Part shown: piece after piece, positions 53,535 through 63,192 of the stretch | How positions within the stretch are numbered: the stretch's first letter is position 1 | Layout: each line of letters begins with the position of its first letter | From: Streptomyces sp. NBC_01716 | Lineage (GTDB): Bacteria > Actinomycetota > Actinomycetes > Streptomycetales > Streptomycetaceae | Reading direction: 5' to 3' | DNA length: 64,000 nucleotides | Assembly: GCF_036248275.1 (NCBI RefSeq) | Contig: NZ_CP109181.1 | Location: 1,612,001-1,676,000, forward strand | The notes under the pieces: model-generated | Database searches by the model: none | Told to the model about the DNA's origin: nothing | Seen by the model: the letters and a program-made list of their open reading frames with translations, nothing else | Translations under genes and position numbers: made by a program

Positions 53535-54520
53535 TCAGCGTGAAGTCAGGTCAGGCGCCGTCGACTTGAGGTAGGTCGCGACCCAGACCAGCGGCGCGTT
53601 CCAGTTGATGGTGTTCTCCTTCGAGCCCCAGGCGCTCGGCGCCGTGCCGGGCCCCGCCTAGGACTTGGCGGCGGGGCGGCCGGTGGGGGTGACCGGGTCG
53701 TTGACGAGGGCGCTGTTCGGGCCGCCGGAGAGCCAGCCCTTCGGGTACGGGGTCGCGGGGTACAGCCCCCAGGCCAGCCGGTCGTGCAGATCGGTCTCCC
53801 GGTGGGCGCCGTAGCGGAGCCCCACGGGTAGGCCTCGGCGCCCGAGATGAGCGCCGGACACCCCTCGCCCCGCTGGGTCTTGACGAGCGTGTCGGCGACG
53901 GTACGCAGAGTCGTACGCATCCGGGCCAGGTCGGCGGCGGGGAGGCCGTTGGGCACGGCGAGCAGCGAGAGGGTGCCGGCGGCGGCGACCCGGCCCCAGT
54001 CGACGGGGGCGATCTCGCCGTAGTGCGCGGAGCGGGTGAGGGCGGAGCGGTAGGTCCTGGCGGTGCGGTCGGCGCGCTGCTCGGCGGTGAGGTAGAGCTC
54101 GGCCGCCGCCGCGTAACGGTCGTCGCTGTTCTGGGTGTCGGGGTAGTCGCCGCGGCCCTCGGCGTCGGCCCAGGATCCCGCCACATCGAGGCGCTGCTCC
54201 TTGCCGCTCCTGGAGTCCTTGCCGCACCAGTTCTTGTAGCAGGGTGCGGAGTTGTCGCCGGGGTGCAGGGCGGTGTGCGCGTGCGCGGCGTGCTGGAGGT
54301 GCTCGGCCTTGACGGGGGTGCCCATGCGATGGAAGTAGAAGTACTGCATGGCCTGTCGGCCGAGGTCCGGGTAGAGCGGCTTACGCGTGACGGTGAACGG
54401 CACGCTCGTACCGGCGCCGGTGACCGTGAGCCGGCGGATCCCCTCGCCGGTGGCCCCTGAGAAGTCGGCCTGGTGGACATGGTCGCCGGACGCCTTGTCG
54501 GCGCCGCGGAGACCATAACG
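53535..54520 (-). pseudogene. Decayed GH9 cellulase (endoglucanase) gene
   Basis: Minus-strand text follows GH9 cellulases with an N-terminal Ig-like domain: VHQADFSGATGEGIRRL, then SVPFTVTRKPLYPDLGRQAMQYFYFHR, LDVAGSW, RGDYPDTQNSDDRYAAAAELYLT, later GWLSGGPNSALVNDPVTP, and finally KENTINWNAPLVWVATYLKST. These lie in three different frames, so at least two frameshifts are present. LDVAGSW runs directly into the ADAEGRGDYPDTQNSDD segment, so the intervening catalytic DAGDHGKYV-type region and about 100 or more residues are deleted. The 5' end stops at an AT-rich junction near 54520, with no start or signal peptide. Confidence 0.8.
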
Positions 54521-54671
54521 GACTATTCCCAATAAAATATGCCAGAGACTCTGGTGGCTCCCGCTCTTCACCCACCTGCGGCTGTTCGGAGTGGAGCGGC
54601 TCGCTCGAAAGAGGTGTGCACACGGTCCGTACGGCCGTCCGGGGACGGCGGGCGCCGGGCGCCCGGGGGCG

Positions 54672-55823
54672 TCAGGCGACGGAGCCGATACGGCCGGCGG
54701 GTGCCCGGCTCCGGTCGTGGTGGATCGGGGTGTGGGCGCCGGTCAGTGAGACGCCGGTGCCGCCGCGCCGGTTCGCGACGATCTCCGCCGCGATCGACAG
54801 CGCGGTCTCCTCCGGCGTGTGCGCGCCGAGGTCCAGGCCGATGGGGCTGCGCAGCCTCGCCAGCTCCAGTTCGGTGACGCCGACGGCGCGCAGCCGCTCG
54901 TTGCGGTCCAGGTGGGTGCGCCGGGAGCCCATGGCGCCGACGTAGGCGACGGGCAGTCCGAGGGCGAGTTCCAGCAGGGGGATGTCGAACTTGGCGTCAT
55001 GGGTGAGGACACAGAGCACCGTACGGCCGTCGGTCTCCGTCGACTCCAGATAGCGGTGCGGCCAGTCCACGACGATCTCGTCGGCGTCCGGGAAGCGGGC
55101 CCGGGTGGCGAAGACGGGGCGGGCGTCACACACCGTGACGTGGTACCCGAGGAACTTCCCCACCCTGACCAGGGCGGACGCGAAGTCGATCGCGCCGAAG
55201 ACGATCATGCGCGGGGCGGGCACGCTCGACTCGACGAGCAGCGTCAGCGGCCGTCCGCAGCGCGAGCCGTCCTCGCCGATCGTGACGGTGCCGGTGCGGC
55301 CCGCGTCCAGCTGGGCGCGGGCCTGGTCGGCGGCGGTGCGGTCCAGCTCAGGGTGGCCGCCGAGCGTCCCCTCGTACGCTCCCCCGGGGCGTACGAGGAG
55401 CGCGCGGCCCCGCAGGTCGGCGGGCCCGTCGGTGACCCGTGCGACCGCCGCCGCCTCGCCTCGGGCTGCGGCGGCGAGCGCGGCCCGCAGCACCTCCCCG
55501 CCGGGAGAGTCCGCGCGTACCGGTGTGACGAGGATGTCGATGACGCCGCCGCAGGTCAGGCCGACGGCGAAGGCGTCCTGGTCGCTGTAGCCGAAGGTCT
55601 CCAGGACGCTCTCGCCGCTCTCCAGGGCCTCCACGCACAGCTCGTAGACCGCGCCCTCCACACATCCGCCGGAGACCGAGCCGATCGCCGTGCCCGCGCT
55701 GTCCACGGCGAGGGCGGCGCCCGGCTGCCGGGGCGCGCTGCCGCCGACGGCCACCACGGTGGCCACGGCGAAGTCACGTCCCTGCCCGACCCACCGGTCC
55801 AGTTCTTCGGCGATGTCCAGCAT
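54672..55823 (-). CDS. xdhC: XdhC family Mo-cofactor insertion/sulfuration protein
   Basis: This 383-residue XdhC/CoxI protein has an N-terminal XdhC_CoxI domain (DFAVATVVAVGGSAPRQPGAALAV, SVSGGCVEGAVYELCVEAL). Its C-terminal Rossmann domain contains MIVFGAIDFASALVRVGKFLGYHVTVCDARP and CVLTHDAKFDIPLLELAL. It loads sulfurated molybdenum cofactor into xanthine dehydrogenase. It is the last gene of the XDH operon, 49 bp after the purine permease. The stop at 54672 is followed by the GH9 remnant. The usual GG-C motif for the cofactor is intact (GGC). Confidence 0.93.
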   Translation of the reverse strand: MLDIAEELDRWVGQGRDFAVATVVAVGGSAPRQPGAALAVDSAGTAIGSVSGGCVEGAVYELCVEALESGESVLETFGYSDQDAFAVGLTCGGVIDILVTPVRADSPGGEVLRAALAAAARGEAAAVARVTDGPADLRGRALLVRPGGAYEGTLGGHPELDRTAADQARAQLDAGRTGTVTIGEDGSRCGRPLTLLVESSVPAPRMIVFGAIDFASALVRVGKFLGYHVTVCDARPVFATRARFPDADEIVVDWPHRYLESTETDGRTVLCVLTHDAKFDIPLLELALGLPVAYVGAMGSRRTHLDRNERLRAVGVTELELARLRSPIGLDLGAHTPEETALSIAAEIVANRRGGTGVSLTGAHTPIHHDRSRAPAGRIGSVA

Positions 55824-55872
55824 GTCGGCCTCCTTCGTTCTCAGTATCGGACGCGGGGAGCGGCGCGGCGCG

Positions 55873-57333
55873 TCAGCCCACGCCGAGCCAGCCCTCGATC
55901 GGGTGGAGGGCGAAGAAGACGAGGAAGATCACGGTCAGCCCCCACATGAAGGCGCCGATCTCCCGGACCTTGCCCTGGGCGGTCTTGATGGCGGCGTAGG
56001 AGATGACTCCGGCGGCGACCCCGGCGGTGATCTGGTAGGTGAACGGCATGATCACCACGGTCAGGAAGACCGGGACGGCGACCGCGCGGTCGCTCCAGTC
56101 CACGTGCTTGGCGTTCTGCATCATCATCGCGCCGATGACCACCAGGGCCGCCGCCGCGACCTCGCCGGGGACGATCTGGGTGATCGGGCTGAAGAAGAGG
56201 CACGCGGCGAAGAAGAGGCCGGTGACGACGGAGGCGAAGCCCGTACGTGCGCCCTCGCCGACGCCGGTCGCGGACTCCACGAACACGGTCTGGCCGGAGC
56301 CGCCCGCGACGCCGCCGATCACACCGCCCGCTCCGTCGATGAACAGCGCCTTTGACAGGCCCGGCATCCGGCCCTTCTCGTCGGCGAGCTTCGCCTCCGT
56401 ACCGACGCCGATGATGGTGGCCATCGCGTCGAAGAAGCCGGCGAGCACGAGCGTGAAGACGATCATGCCGACCGTCATGGCGCCGACCTCGCCCCACCCG
56501 CCGAACTCGATGTCGCCGAAGAGCGAGAAGTCCGGCATGGAGACGGCGCCGCCGGTCAGTTCGGGCGGCCCGCTCGCCCACGCCTTGGCGCCGATGACAC
56601 CGGCGGCGTTCAGTACGGCGGCGACGGCCGTGCCGACGACGATGCCGATCAGGATCGCGCCGGGCACCTCGCGGGCCTGGAGCATGAAGATCAGGAGGAG
56701 CGTGAGGGCGAAGATCAGCACGGGCCAGCCGGCCAGTTCACCGGCCGGGCCCAGGGTGACGGGTCCGCCGCCCTGCGAGGCGTGCACGAAGCCCGCCTTG
56801 ACGAGGCCGATCAGCGCGATGAAGGTGCCGATGCCCATCGTGATCGCGTGCTTGAGGGCGAGCGGGATGGCGTTCATGATCATCTCGCGCAGGCCGGTGA
56901 CGACCAGCAGCATGATGACGACCCCGTACATCACGCACATGCCCATGGCCTGCGGCCATGTCATGTTGGGCGCGACCTGGGTGGAGATGACGCCCGAGAC
57001 GGAGAGCCCGGCGGCGAGGGCCAGCGGCACCTTGCCGACGAAACCCATCAACAGCGTGGTGACGGCCGCCGCGACGGCGGTGGCGGTGATCAGCGCGGGC
57101 TGGCCGAGCACATTGCCCGCGACGTCCTTCCCGCCCAGGATCAGCGGGTTGAGCAGCAGGATGTACGCCATGGCCATGAAGGTCGTGACGCCGCCGCGCA
57201 CTTCACGCGCGACGGTTGAACCCCGCTGGGATATATGGAAATACCGGTCGAGCCAGGACCTTCCGGCCGGGGGACGCGAGCCGGGGCCGGCGTCATCGGC
57301 GGTGGTCCTGGGCTGTACGGACTGCTGGGTCAT
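55873..57333 (-). CDS. AzgA-type adenine/guanine/hypoxanthine permease
   Basis: This 486-residue transporter of the NCS2/AzgA group has about 12 helices. Family motifs are REVRGGVTTFMAMAYILLLNP near the N-terminus, GAGGVIGGVAGGSGQTVFVESATGVGEGARTGFAS (the ES motif typical of AzgA-like purine carriers), and PFTYQITAGVAAGVISYA. The start is ATG 57333 with GGGAGC at -12; an upstream ATG/GTG is in frame but weaker. It lies inside the XDH operon, so it probably supplies hypoxanthine or guanine for oxidation. Confidence 0.93.
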   Translation of the reverse strand: MTQQSVQPRTTADDAGPGSRPPAGRSWLDRYFHISQRGSTVAREVRGGVTTFMAMAYILLLNPLILGGKDVAGNVLGQPALITATAVAAAVTTLLMGFVGKVPLALAAGLSVSGVISTQVAPNMTWPQAMGMCVMYGVVIMLLVVTGLREMIMNAIPLALKHAITMGIGTFIALIGLVKAGFVHASQGGGPVTLGPAGELAGWPVLIFALTLLLIFMLQAREVPGAILIGIVVGTAVAAVLNAAGVIGAKAWASGPPELTGGAVSMPDFSLFGDIEFGGWGEVGAMTVGMIVFTLVLAGFFDAMATIIGVGTEAKLADEKGRMPGLSKALFIDGAGGVIGGVAGGSGQTVFVESATGVGEGARTGFASVVTGLFFAACLFFSPITQIVPGEVAAAALVVIGAMMMQNAKHVDWSDRAVAVPVFLTVVIMPFTYQITAGVAAGVISYAAIKTAQGKVREIGAFMWGLTVIFLVFFALHPIEGWLGVG

Positions 57334-57465
57334 GGTGCCTGCTCCCAAGGTTCACAGGGGCACCCGCGTGAAGACTCCAGATGCGGGATGTGGGATGGTG
57401 CGTCGGCTGCACGACCCGGGGGACGGCCCGAGGCGAACTGGGTTTTCCTGTGGCGGTGCCGTGTG

Positions 57466-59850
57466 TCAGGTGCCGGTGAGATGCTCCGGCCTGACCGGCG
57501 TCCTGTTCAGCTCCAGCCCCGTCGCGTCGCGGATCGCCGCGAGTACGGCGGGGGTCGACGACAGGGTCGGTGCCTCGCCGACGCCACGCAGCCCGTACGG
57601 CGCGTGCTCGTCGGCCAGTTCGAGCACGTCGACGGGGATGGTCGGCGTGTCGAGGATGGTGGGGATCAGATAGTCCGTGAAGGACGGGTTGCGGACCTTG
57701 GCGGTCTTCGGGTCGACGATGATCTCCTCCATGACGGCCACGCCCAGGCCCTGGGTGGTGCCGCCCTGGATCTGGCCGAGGACCGACAGCGGGTTGAGCG
57801 CCTTGCCGACGTCCTGGGCCACGGCCAGCTCGATCACCTTGACCAGGCCCAGCTCCGTGTCCACCTCGACCACCGCGCGGTGCGCGGCGAACGAGTACTG
57901 GACATGGCCGTCGCCCTGCCCCGTACGCAGGTCGAAGGGCTCGGTGGGGCGGTGGCGCCATTCGAGTTCGAGGTCGACCGACTCGCCCTCCAGGACATCG
58001 GCCAGATCGGCCAGGACCTCGCCGCCGTCGGTGACGACCTTGCCGCTTTCGAGCAGCAGCTCGGCCGTGGCCCAAGCGGGGTGGTACGTACCGAACTTGG
58101 CGCGGCCGATCTCCAGGACCCGCTCGCGGACGTGCTCGCAGGTGTTCTTGACCGCGCCGCCCGTGACATATGTCTGACGGGACGCGGAGGTCGAACCGGC
58201 GGACCCCACACGGGTGTCGGCCGGCTGGATCGTCACCTGTGCGACGCCCAGCTCCGTGCGGGCGATCTGCGCGTGGACGGTGACGCCGCCCTGGCCGACC
58301 TCCGCCATCGCGGTGTGCACGGTGACGACCGGCTCGCCGCCCACGACCTCCATCCGTACCCGGGCGGTGGAGTAGTCGTCGAAGCCCTCGGAGAAGCCGA
58401 CGTTCTTGATGCCGACCGCGTAGCCCACACCCCGTACGACGCCTTCGCCGTGCGTGGTGTTGGAGAGACCGCCGGGCAGCGCCCGTACGTCGGCCGCCTC
58501 GCCCGCCGTCAGCCACTGGCGCTCCGGCGGCATGGGACGCGCCTTGACGCGGCGCAGCAACTCGGCGACGGGGGCGGGCGAGTCGACGCGCTGGCCGGTG
58601 GGCAGGAGTGTGCCCTGCTCCATGGCGTTGAGCCGGCGGAACTCCACCGGGTCCATGTCGAGCCGGGCGGCGAGCTTGTCCATCTGCGCCTCGTAGGCGA
58701 AGCACGCCTGTACGGCTCCGAAGCCGCGCATCGCGCCGCAGGGCGGGTTGTTGGTGTAGAGCGCCAGTGCCTCGATGTCCACGTCGTCGACGACGTAGGG
58801 GCCGACGGAGAGGGACGAGGCGTTCCCGACGACGGCGGGGGACGCGGAGGCGTACGCGCCGCCGTCCAGCACGATCCGGCACTTCATGTGCGTGAGCTTG
58901 CCGTCCTTGGTGGCCCCGTGCTCGTACCAGAGCTTCGCCGGGTGCCGGTGCACATGTCCGAAGAAGGACTCGAAGCGGTTGTAGACGATCTTGACGGGTT
59001 TGCCGGTGCGCAGCGCGAGCAGACAGGCGTGGATCTGCATCGACAGGTCCTCGCGGCCCCCGAAGGCGCCGCCGACGCCGGAGAGCGTCATCCGGACCTT
59101 GTCCTCGGGCAGACCGAGGACGGGCGCGATCTGGCGCAGGTCCGAGTGGAGCCACTGCGTGGCGACGTACAGATCGACGCCGCCGTCCTCGCCCGGCACG
59201 GCGAGGCCGGACTCCGGGCCGAGGAACGCCTGGTCCTGCATGCCGAAGACGTACTCGCCGGAGACGATCACATCCGCGCGCCCGGCCGCCGCGTCGGCGT
59301 CGCCGCGCACGATGGGCTGGCGGTGCACGATGTTCGGGTGCGGTACGTGGCCGGCGTGGTGGTCGTCGCGGTTCTCGTGGATCAGCGGGGCGCCGTCGGC
59401 GGTGGCGGACGCCTCGTCGGTGACGACGGGCAGCTCCGCGTAGTCGATCCGGATCTTGGCGGCGGCGCGGCGCGCGGTCTCGGGGTGGTCGGCGGCGACG
59501 AGCGCGACGGGCTCCCCGTGGTGGCGGACCTTGCCGTGGGCGAGTACGGGGGTGTCCTGGAACTCCAGGCCGTACCGCTTCACCCCGGTCGGCAGGTCGT
59601 CGTGGGTAAGGACGGCGTACACGCCGGGGGTGGCCAGCGCCTCGGCGGTGTCGATCGAGCGGATCTCGGCGTGCGCGACGGTGCTGCGCAGGGTGTGGCC
59701 CCAGAGCATGTCCTCGTGCCACATGTCGGAGGAGTACGCGAACTCGCCGGTGACCTTCAGGGTGCCGTCGGGGCGGAGCGTGGACTCACCGATGCCGCCC
59801 CTGGTCGGGGTGCCCTGCGTGATGTCGGTGGGTGTACCGGTGGTTGCCAT
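57466..59850 (-). CDS. Xanthine dehydrogenase molybdopterin-binding subunit
   Basis: This 794-residue Mo-hydroxylase large subunit begins GESTLRPDGTLKVTGEFAYSSDM (aldehyde oxidase/XDH a/b-hammerhead). It contains GVGGAFGGREDLSMQ, PPCGAMRGFGAVQACFAYE with the substrate Arg, and VAQDVGKALNPLSVLGQIQGG. Near the end GLRGVGEAPTLSS holds the catalytic Glu. The start ATG 59850 lies 2 bp from the FeS subunit stop. The enzyme oxidises hypoxanthine and xanthine to urate with NAD or another acceptor. Several long open frames on the opposite and overlapping strands are shadows. Confidence 0.94.
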   Translation of the reverse strand: MATTGTPTDITQGTPTRGGIGESTLRPDGTLKVTGEFAYSSDMWHEDMLWGHTLRSTVAHAEIRSIDTAEALATPGVYAVLTHDDLPTGVKRYGLEFQDTPVLAHGKVRHHGEPVALVAADHPETARRAAAKIRIDYAELPVVTDEASATADGAPLIHENRDDHHAGHVPHPNIVHRQPIVRGDADAAAGRADVIVSGEYVFGMQDQAFLGPESGLAVPGEDGGVDLYVATQWLHSDLRQIAPVLGLPEDKVRMTLSGVGGAFGGREDLSMQIHACLLALRTGKPVKIVYNRFESFFGHVHRHPAKLWYEHGATKDGKLTHMKCRIVLDGGAYASASPAVVGNASSLSVGPYVVDDVDIEALALYTNNPPCGAMRGFGAVQACFAYEAQMDKLAARLDMDPVEFRRLNAMEQGTLLPTGQRVDSPAPVAELLRRVKARPMPPERQWLTAGEAADVRALPGGLSNTTHGEGVVRGVGYAVGIKNVGFSEGFDDYSTARVRMEVVGGEPVVTVHTAMAEVGQGGVTVHAQIARTELGVAQVTIQPADTRVGSAGSTSASRQTYVTGGAVKNTCEHVRERVLEIGRAKFGTYHPAWATAELLLESGKVVTDGGEVLADLADVLEGESVDLELEWRHRPTEPFDLRTGQGDGHVQYSFAAHRAVVEVDTELGLVKVIELAVAQDVGKALNPLSVLGQIQGGTTQGLGVAVMEEIIVDPKTAKVRNPSFTDYLIPTILDTPTIPVDVLELADEHAPYGLRGVGEAPTLSSTPAVLAAIRDATGLELNRTPVRPEHLTGT

Positions 59851-59852
59851 GG

Positions 59853-60365
59853 TCAGACCGCCTCGGACTGCCGGGCGGCCGCGAGGCGGACCGCGTCGAG
59901 GATCTTCTCGTAGCCGGTGCAGCGGCAGAGGTTGCCGGAGAGCGCCTCGCGGATGTCCGCGTCGGACGGCGAGGGGTTGCGCTCCAGCATCTCGTCGGCG
60001 GCGATCAGCAGTCCGGGGGTGCAGAAGCCGCACTGCACGGCGCCGGCGTCGATGAACGCCTCCTGGATGGGCGAGAGTTGGGCGGAGTCGGCGCCCGGGT
60101 GCGCATCGGCGCGGTGCTTCGCGTAGTCGGCCAGGCCCTCGACGGTGACCACGTCGCGGCCCTCGGCCTGCCCGGCGGCGACGAGGCACGCACAGACCGG
60201 CACACCGTCGAGGCGGACCGTACAGGAGCCGCATTCGCCCTGTTCGCAGGCGTTCTTCGAGCCGGGCAGGCCCATGCGCTCACGCAGGACGTACAGCAGG
60301 GACTCGCCCTCCCAGACGTCGTCGGCCTCCTGGGGACGGCCGTTGACCGTGAAGTTCACACGCAT
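59853..60365 (-). CDS. Xanthine dehydrogenase 2Fe-2S subunit
   Basis: This 170-residue electron-transfer subunit has a plant-type 2Fe-2S motif C40-x4-C45-x2-C48 ... C58/C60 (CEQGECGSC, then PVCAC). The second cluster motif is QCGFCTPGLL plus CRCTGYEKI. Length and motifs are normal for XdhC/CoxS-type small subunits. Start ATG 60365 lies 2 bp from the FAD subunit stop. It is the second gene of the operon. Confidence 0.95.
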   Translation of the reverse strand: MRVNFTVNGRPQEADDVWEGESLLYVLRERMGLPGSKNACEQGECGSCTVRLDGVPVCACLVAAGQAEGRDVVTVEGLADYAKHRADAHPGADSAQLSPIQEAFIDAGAVQCGFCTPGLLIAADEMLERNPSPSDADIREALSGNLCRCTGYEKILDAVRLAAARQSEAV

Positions 60366-60367
60366 CG

Positions 60368-61258
60368 TTACGCAGCTCCTTCCAGCGTGGTGCCGGTGGC
60401 CCGGTACTGCTCCCAGGTCCAGCCGAGCGTGCGGCGGGCCATGATGCCCACCGCGTGGCGGCGGTACTTCGCGGTGCCGCGCACGTCGTCGATCGGGTTG
60501 CACGCGCCGGACACGAGGCCGGCGAACTGCTTGGCGACCGACGGGGTGATGACCTTGCCGTTCTCCCAGAAACCGCCCTCCTCCAGCGCCGCGTTGAGGA
60601 AGTCCTCGGCGGCGCGGGCCCGCAGCGGGGTGGGCGCGGCGGAGCCGATGCCGGTCTTCACGGTGCGGGTGTCGGGGTGCAGCGCGATGCCGAACGCGCA
60701 GACGGCGATGACCATCGCGTTGCGCGTGCCGACCTTGGAGAACTGCTGCGGCCCCGACGCCTTCTTGATGAGGACGGCCCTGATCAGTTCGTCCGGGGCC
60801 AGGGTGTTGCGCTTCACGCCCGTGTAGAACTCCTCGACGGGGATGCGGCGGACACCCCGTACCGACTCCGCCTCCACCTCGGCGCCCGCCGACAGGAGCG
60901 CCGGGTGCGCGTCCCCGGCGGGTGAGGCCGCGCCGAGGTTGCCGCCGACGGATCCCCGGTTACGGATCTGGGGCGAGCCGACGGTGTGCGAGGCGAGCGC
61001 GAGGCCCGGCAGCTCGGTCCGCAGATGTTCCATGATCGTGGTGTACGGGACGGAGGCGCCCAGCCGGACGTGTTCCTCGCCGACCTCCCATTCGCTCAGT
61101 TCGCCGATACGGCCCAGGTCCATCAGGTACTCGGGCCTTCGGTGGTCGAAGTTGATCTCGACCATGACGTCGGTGCCACCCGCGATGGGGACGGCGGCGG
61201 GGTGCTCGGCCTTGGCGGCGAGCGCCTCCTCCCAGCTCGCGGGGCGAAGGAAGTCCAT
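60368..61258 (-). CDS. Xanthine dehydrogenase FAD-binding subunit
   Basis: This 296-residue CoxM-type subunit has the FAD loop PIAGGTDVMVEINF and the second motif GSPQIRNRGSVGGNLGAASPAGD. The CO_deh_flav_C domain (QQFSKVGTRNAMVIAVCAFG) completes it. The start is ATG 61258 after GAGAG; upstream in-frame codons lie in the regulator promoter. It is the first gene of the operon (FAD-FeS-Mo-permease-XdhC), facing the divergent PucR gene across 188 bp. No certain promoter or operator was found in that gap; CACTAGC..GTTAAC..GCTGTG (61295-61312) is a weak candidate. Confidence 0.94.
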   Translation of the reverse strand: MDFLRPASWEEALAAKAEHPAAVPIAGGTDVMVEINFDHRRPEYLMDLGRIGELSEWEVGEEHVRLGASVPYTTIMEHLRTELPGLALASHTVGSPQIRNRGSVGGNLGAASPAGDAHPALLSAGAEVEAESVRGVRRIPVEEFYTGVKRNTLAPDELIRAVLIKKASGPQQFSKVGTRNAMVIAVCAFGIALHPDTRTVKTGIGSAAPTPLRARAAEDFLNAALEEGGFWENGKVITPSVAKQFAGLVSGACNPIDDVRGTAKYRRHAVGIMARRTLGWTWEQYRATGTTLEGAA

Positions 61259-61446
61259 GAGTGACTCTCTTGTCCGGTTTGGTCGCGGATATTCACTAGC
61301 TGTTAACGCTGTGTGGCCCAAGTACACCCGCCGTGCCCCGTCCGGTGCAGTCACCGAAACCATGAAGGAGTTGCCTGGGCTGCTTCCGGGTCTTGTAGAT
61401 TCGAACAAATGGCGACGCGGGGACGAGACAGATCGGCGGCGACGAG

Positions 61447-63192
61447 ATGCGGCTGCGCGCACTGCTGGAGACCGACGCGCTGGGGCTGCGGCTGCTCGGC
61501 GGCCGGGACGAGCTCGACAGGACCGTACGGGGGGTGATGACCACCGACCTGCGGGACCCGAGCCGCTATCTGTCGGGCGGTGAGCTGGTCCTGACCGGTC
61601 TGGCCTGGCGGCGTACGCCCGGGGACTCCGAGCCTTTCGTACGGCTCCTCGTGGGCGCCGGGGTCGCGGGGCTGGCGGCCGGTGAGGCCGAGCTCGGCGC
61701 GATCCCGGACGATCTGGTCGCGGCGTGCCGGGCGCACCGGCTGCCGCTCTTCGTGGTGAACGAGTCCGTGGCGTTCGCGGCGATCACCGAGTACGTGGTG
61801 CGGCAGGTCTCCGGCGAGCGCGCCGGTGACCTGGCCGCCGTCGTCGACCGGCACCGCAGGCTGATGACGTCGGGCCCGGCCGGCGGCGGGCCCGAGGTCG
61901 TGCTGGATCTCCTCGGGACCGACCTCGATTTGCGGGCCTGGGTGCTCTCGCCCACCGGGCGGCGGATCGCGGGCGCGAGCCGGCCGCTGCCCGCCACGAA
62001 GCGCGCGGCGCTGGCGACGGAGCATCTGGCGGCGACGCGCGCGGGGCGGCGGGCGCCGCACCGGGTGGCCGTGGGCGGGACGACGTACTCGCTGTTCCCC
62101 GTACGGCGGCCGGACCGTGGCGCGGCGACGGCGCCGGGCGGCGGGGACGCGGACGTACGCGAGAGTGCCCTGTCCGACTGGCTGCTGGCCGTGGAGGCGG
62201 ACGCCGGTGAGTGGGCCGCGCCCCGGCTGGATCTGCTCCAGGGCGTCACCCAGCTGATCGCGGTCGAACGGGAGCGGCGGGACGCGGCGCGTACGGTACG
62301 GCGCCGGCTGGCCCAGGAGATCGTGGAACTCGTACAGGCGGGCGCCCCGCCCGCCGAGATCGCGGCGCGGCTGAGGGTCGCGGCGCCGGTGCTGCTGCCG
62401 GGCCAGGGGGCGGCCCCGCACTGGCAGATCGTGGTGGCGCGCGTCGACTGGCGGGACGGGAACGGCGGGGAAGGCGCAGGGGGTGCGGACGGCTCGCGGG
62501 GCGCGGTCGGATCGGGGGAGGTCGCGCGGTCGCTGCTGGAGGAGATCCTTGTCGATCCGGGGGCGGCGGGCATGGAGTGCGGCGACCGGATCGCGGTGGC
62601 GCACACGGACGGCGAGGCGATCGCGCTGCTGCCGACGGCGGCCCCGGCCTCCGAAGGAGAGAACGGCGGGGACGGGGACGCGAAGCCGGAGGACGGGGGC
62701 CTTAGGGCGGACGCTCTGCTGGCCGCCGTACAGGAACCGCTGGCCGCCGGTCTGGCCGACGACGGCCGGCTGACCCTGGGCGTCAGCGCCGCCGTGCACT
62801 CGGCCGATGGCCTGCGCGGCGCGCTGGAGGAGGCCCGGCACGCCCGCAGGGTGGCCGCGGCGCGTCCCGGCCGGGTGTGCGCGGCCGGGCACCACGAACT
62901 GGCCTCGCACGTACTGCTGCTGCCGTTCGTCCCGGACGACGTACGGCGCGCGTTCACCGCGCGGCTGCTCGACCCGCTGCGGGACTACGACCGCCGCCAC
63001 CGCGCCGAACTGGTCCCGACACTTGAGGCGTTCCTCGACTGCGACGGCTCCTGGACCCGCTGCGCGGCCCGGCTGCATCTGCATGTGAACACGCTGCGGT
63101 ACCGGGTGGGGCGTATCGAGCAGCTGACGGGGCGCGATCTGTCCCGCCTGGAGGACAAGCTCGACTTCTTCCTGGCGCTCCGGATGAGCTGA
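61447..63192 (+). CDS. PucR family transcriptional regulator of purine catabolism
   Basis: This 581-residue regulator has an N-terminal PucR domain (LRALLETDALGLRLLGGRDELDRTVRGVMTTDLRDPSRYLSGGELVLTGLAW). A middle GGDEF-like/CdaR region follows, and the C-terminal PucR HTH reads LEAFLDCDGSWTRCAARLHLHVNTLRYRVGRIEQLTGRDL. It is divergent from the XDH operon, which it presumably controls in response to purine status or allantoin, as B. subtilis PucR does. Two low-complexity Gly/Ala/Asp inserts (about residues 335-352 and 395-415) enlarge it. ATG 61447 has only a weak ribosome-binding site (GACGAG). Confidence 0.92.
   Translation: MRLRALLETDALGLRLLGGRDELDRTVRGVMTTDLRDPSRYLSGGELVLTGLAWRRTPGDSEPFVRLLVGAGVAGLAAGEAELGAIPDDLVAACRAHRLPLFVVNESVAFAAITEYVVRQVSGERAGDLAAVVDRHRRLMTSGPAGGGPEVVLDLLGTDLDLRAWVLSPTGRRIAGASRPLPATKRAALATEHLAATRAGRRAPHRVAVGGTTYSLFPVRRPDRGAATAPGGGDADVRESALSDWLLAVEADAGEWAAPRLDLLQGVTQLIAVERERRDAARTVRRRLAQEIVELVQAGAPPAEIAARLRVAAPVLLPGQGAAPHWQIVVARVDWRDGNGGEGAGGADGSRGAVGSGEVARSLLEEILVDPGAAGMECGDRIAVAHTDGEAIALLPTAAPASEGENGGDGDAKPEDGGLRADALLAAVQEPLAAGLADDGRLTLGVSAAVHSADGLRGALEEARHARRVAAARPGRVCAAGHHELASHVLLLPFVPDDVRRAFTARLLDPLRDYDRRHRAELVPTLEAFLDCDGSWTRCAARLHLHVNTLRYRVGRIEQLTGRDLSRLEDKLDFFLALRMS

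Noticed and set aside
57235..59913. Long open frames opposite the xanthine dehydrogenase Mo subunit (up to 892 codons)
   Set aside because: Composition-driven shadows with Arg/Gly/Asp-rich text and no recognisable family; the XDH reading frame contains all expected catalytic motifs.
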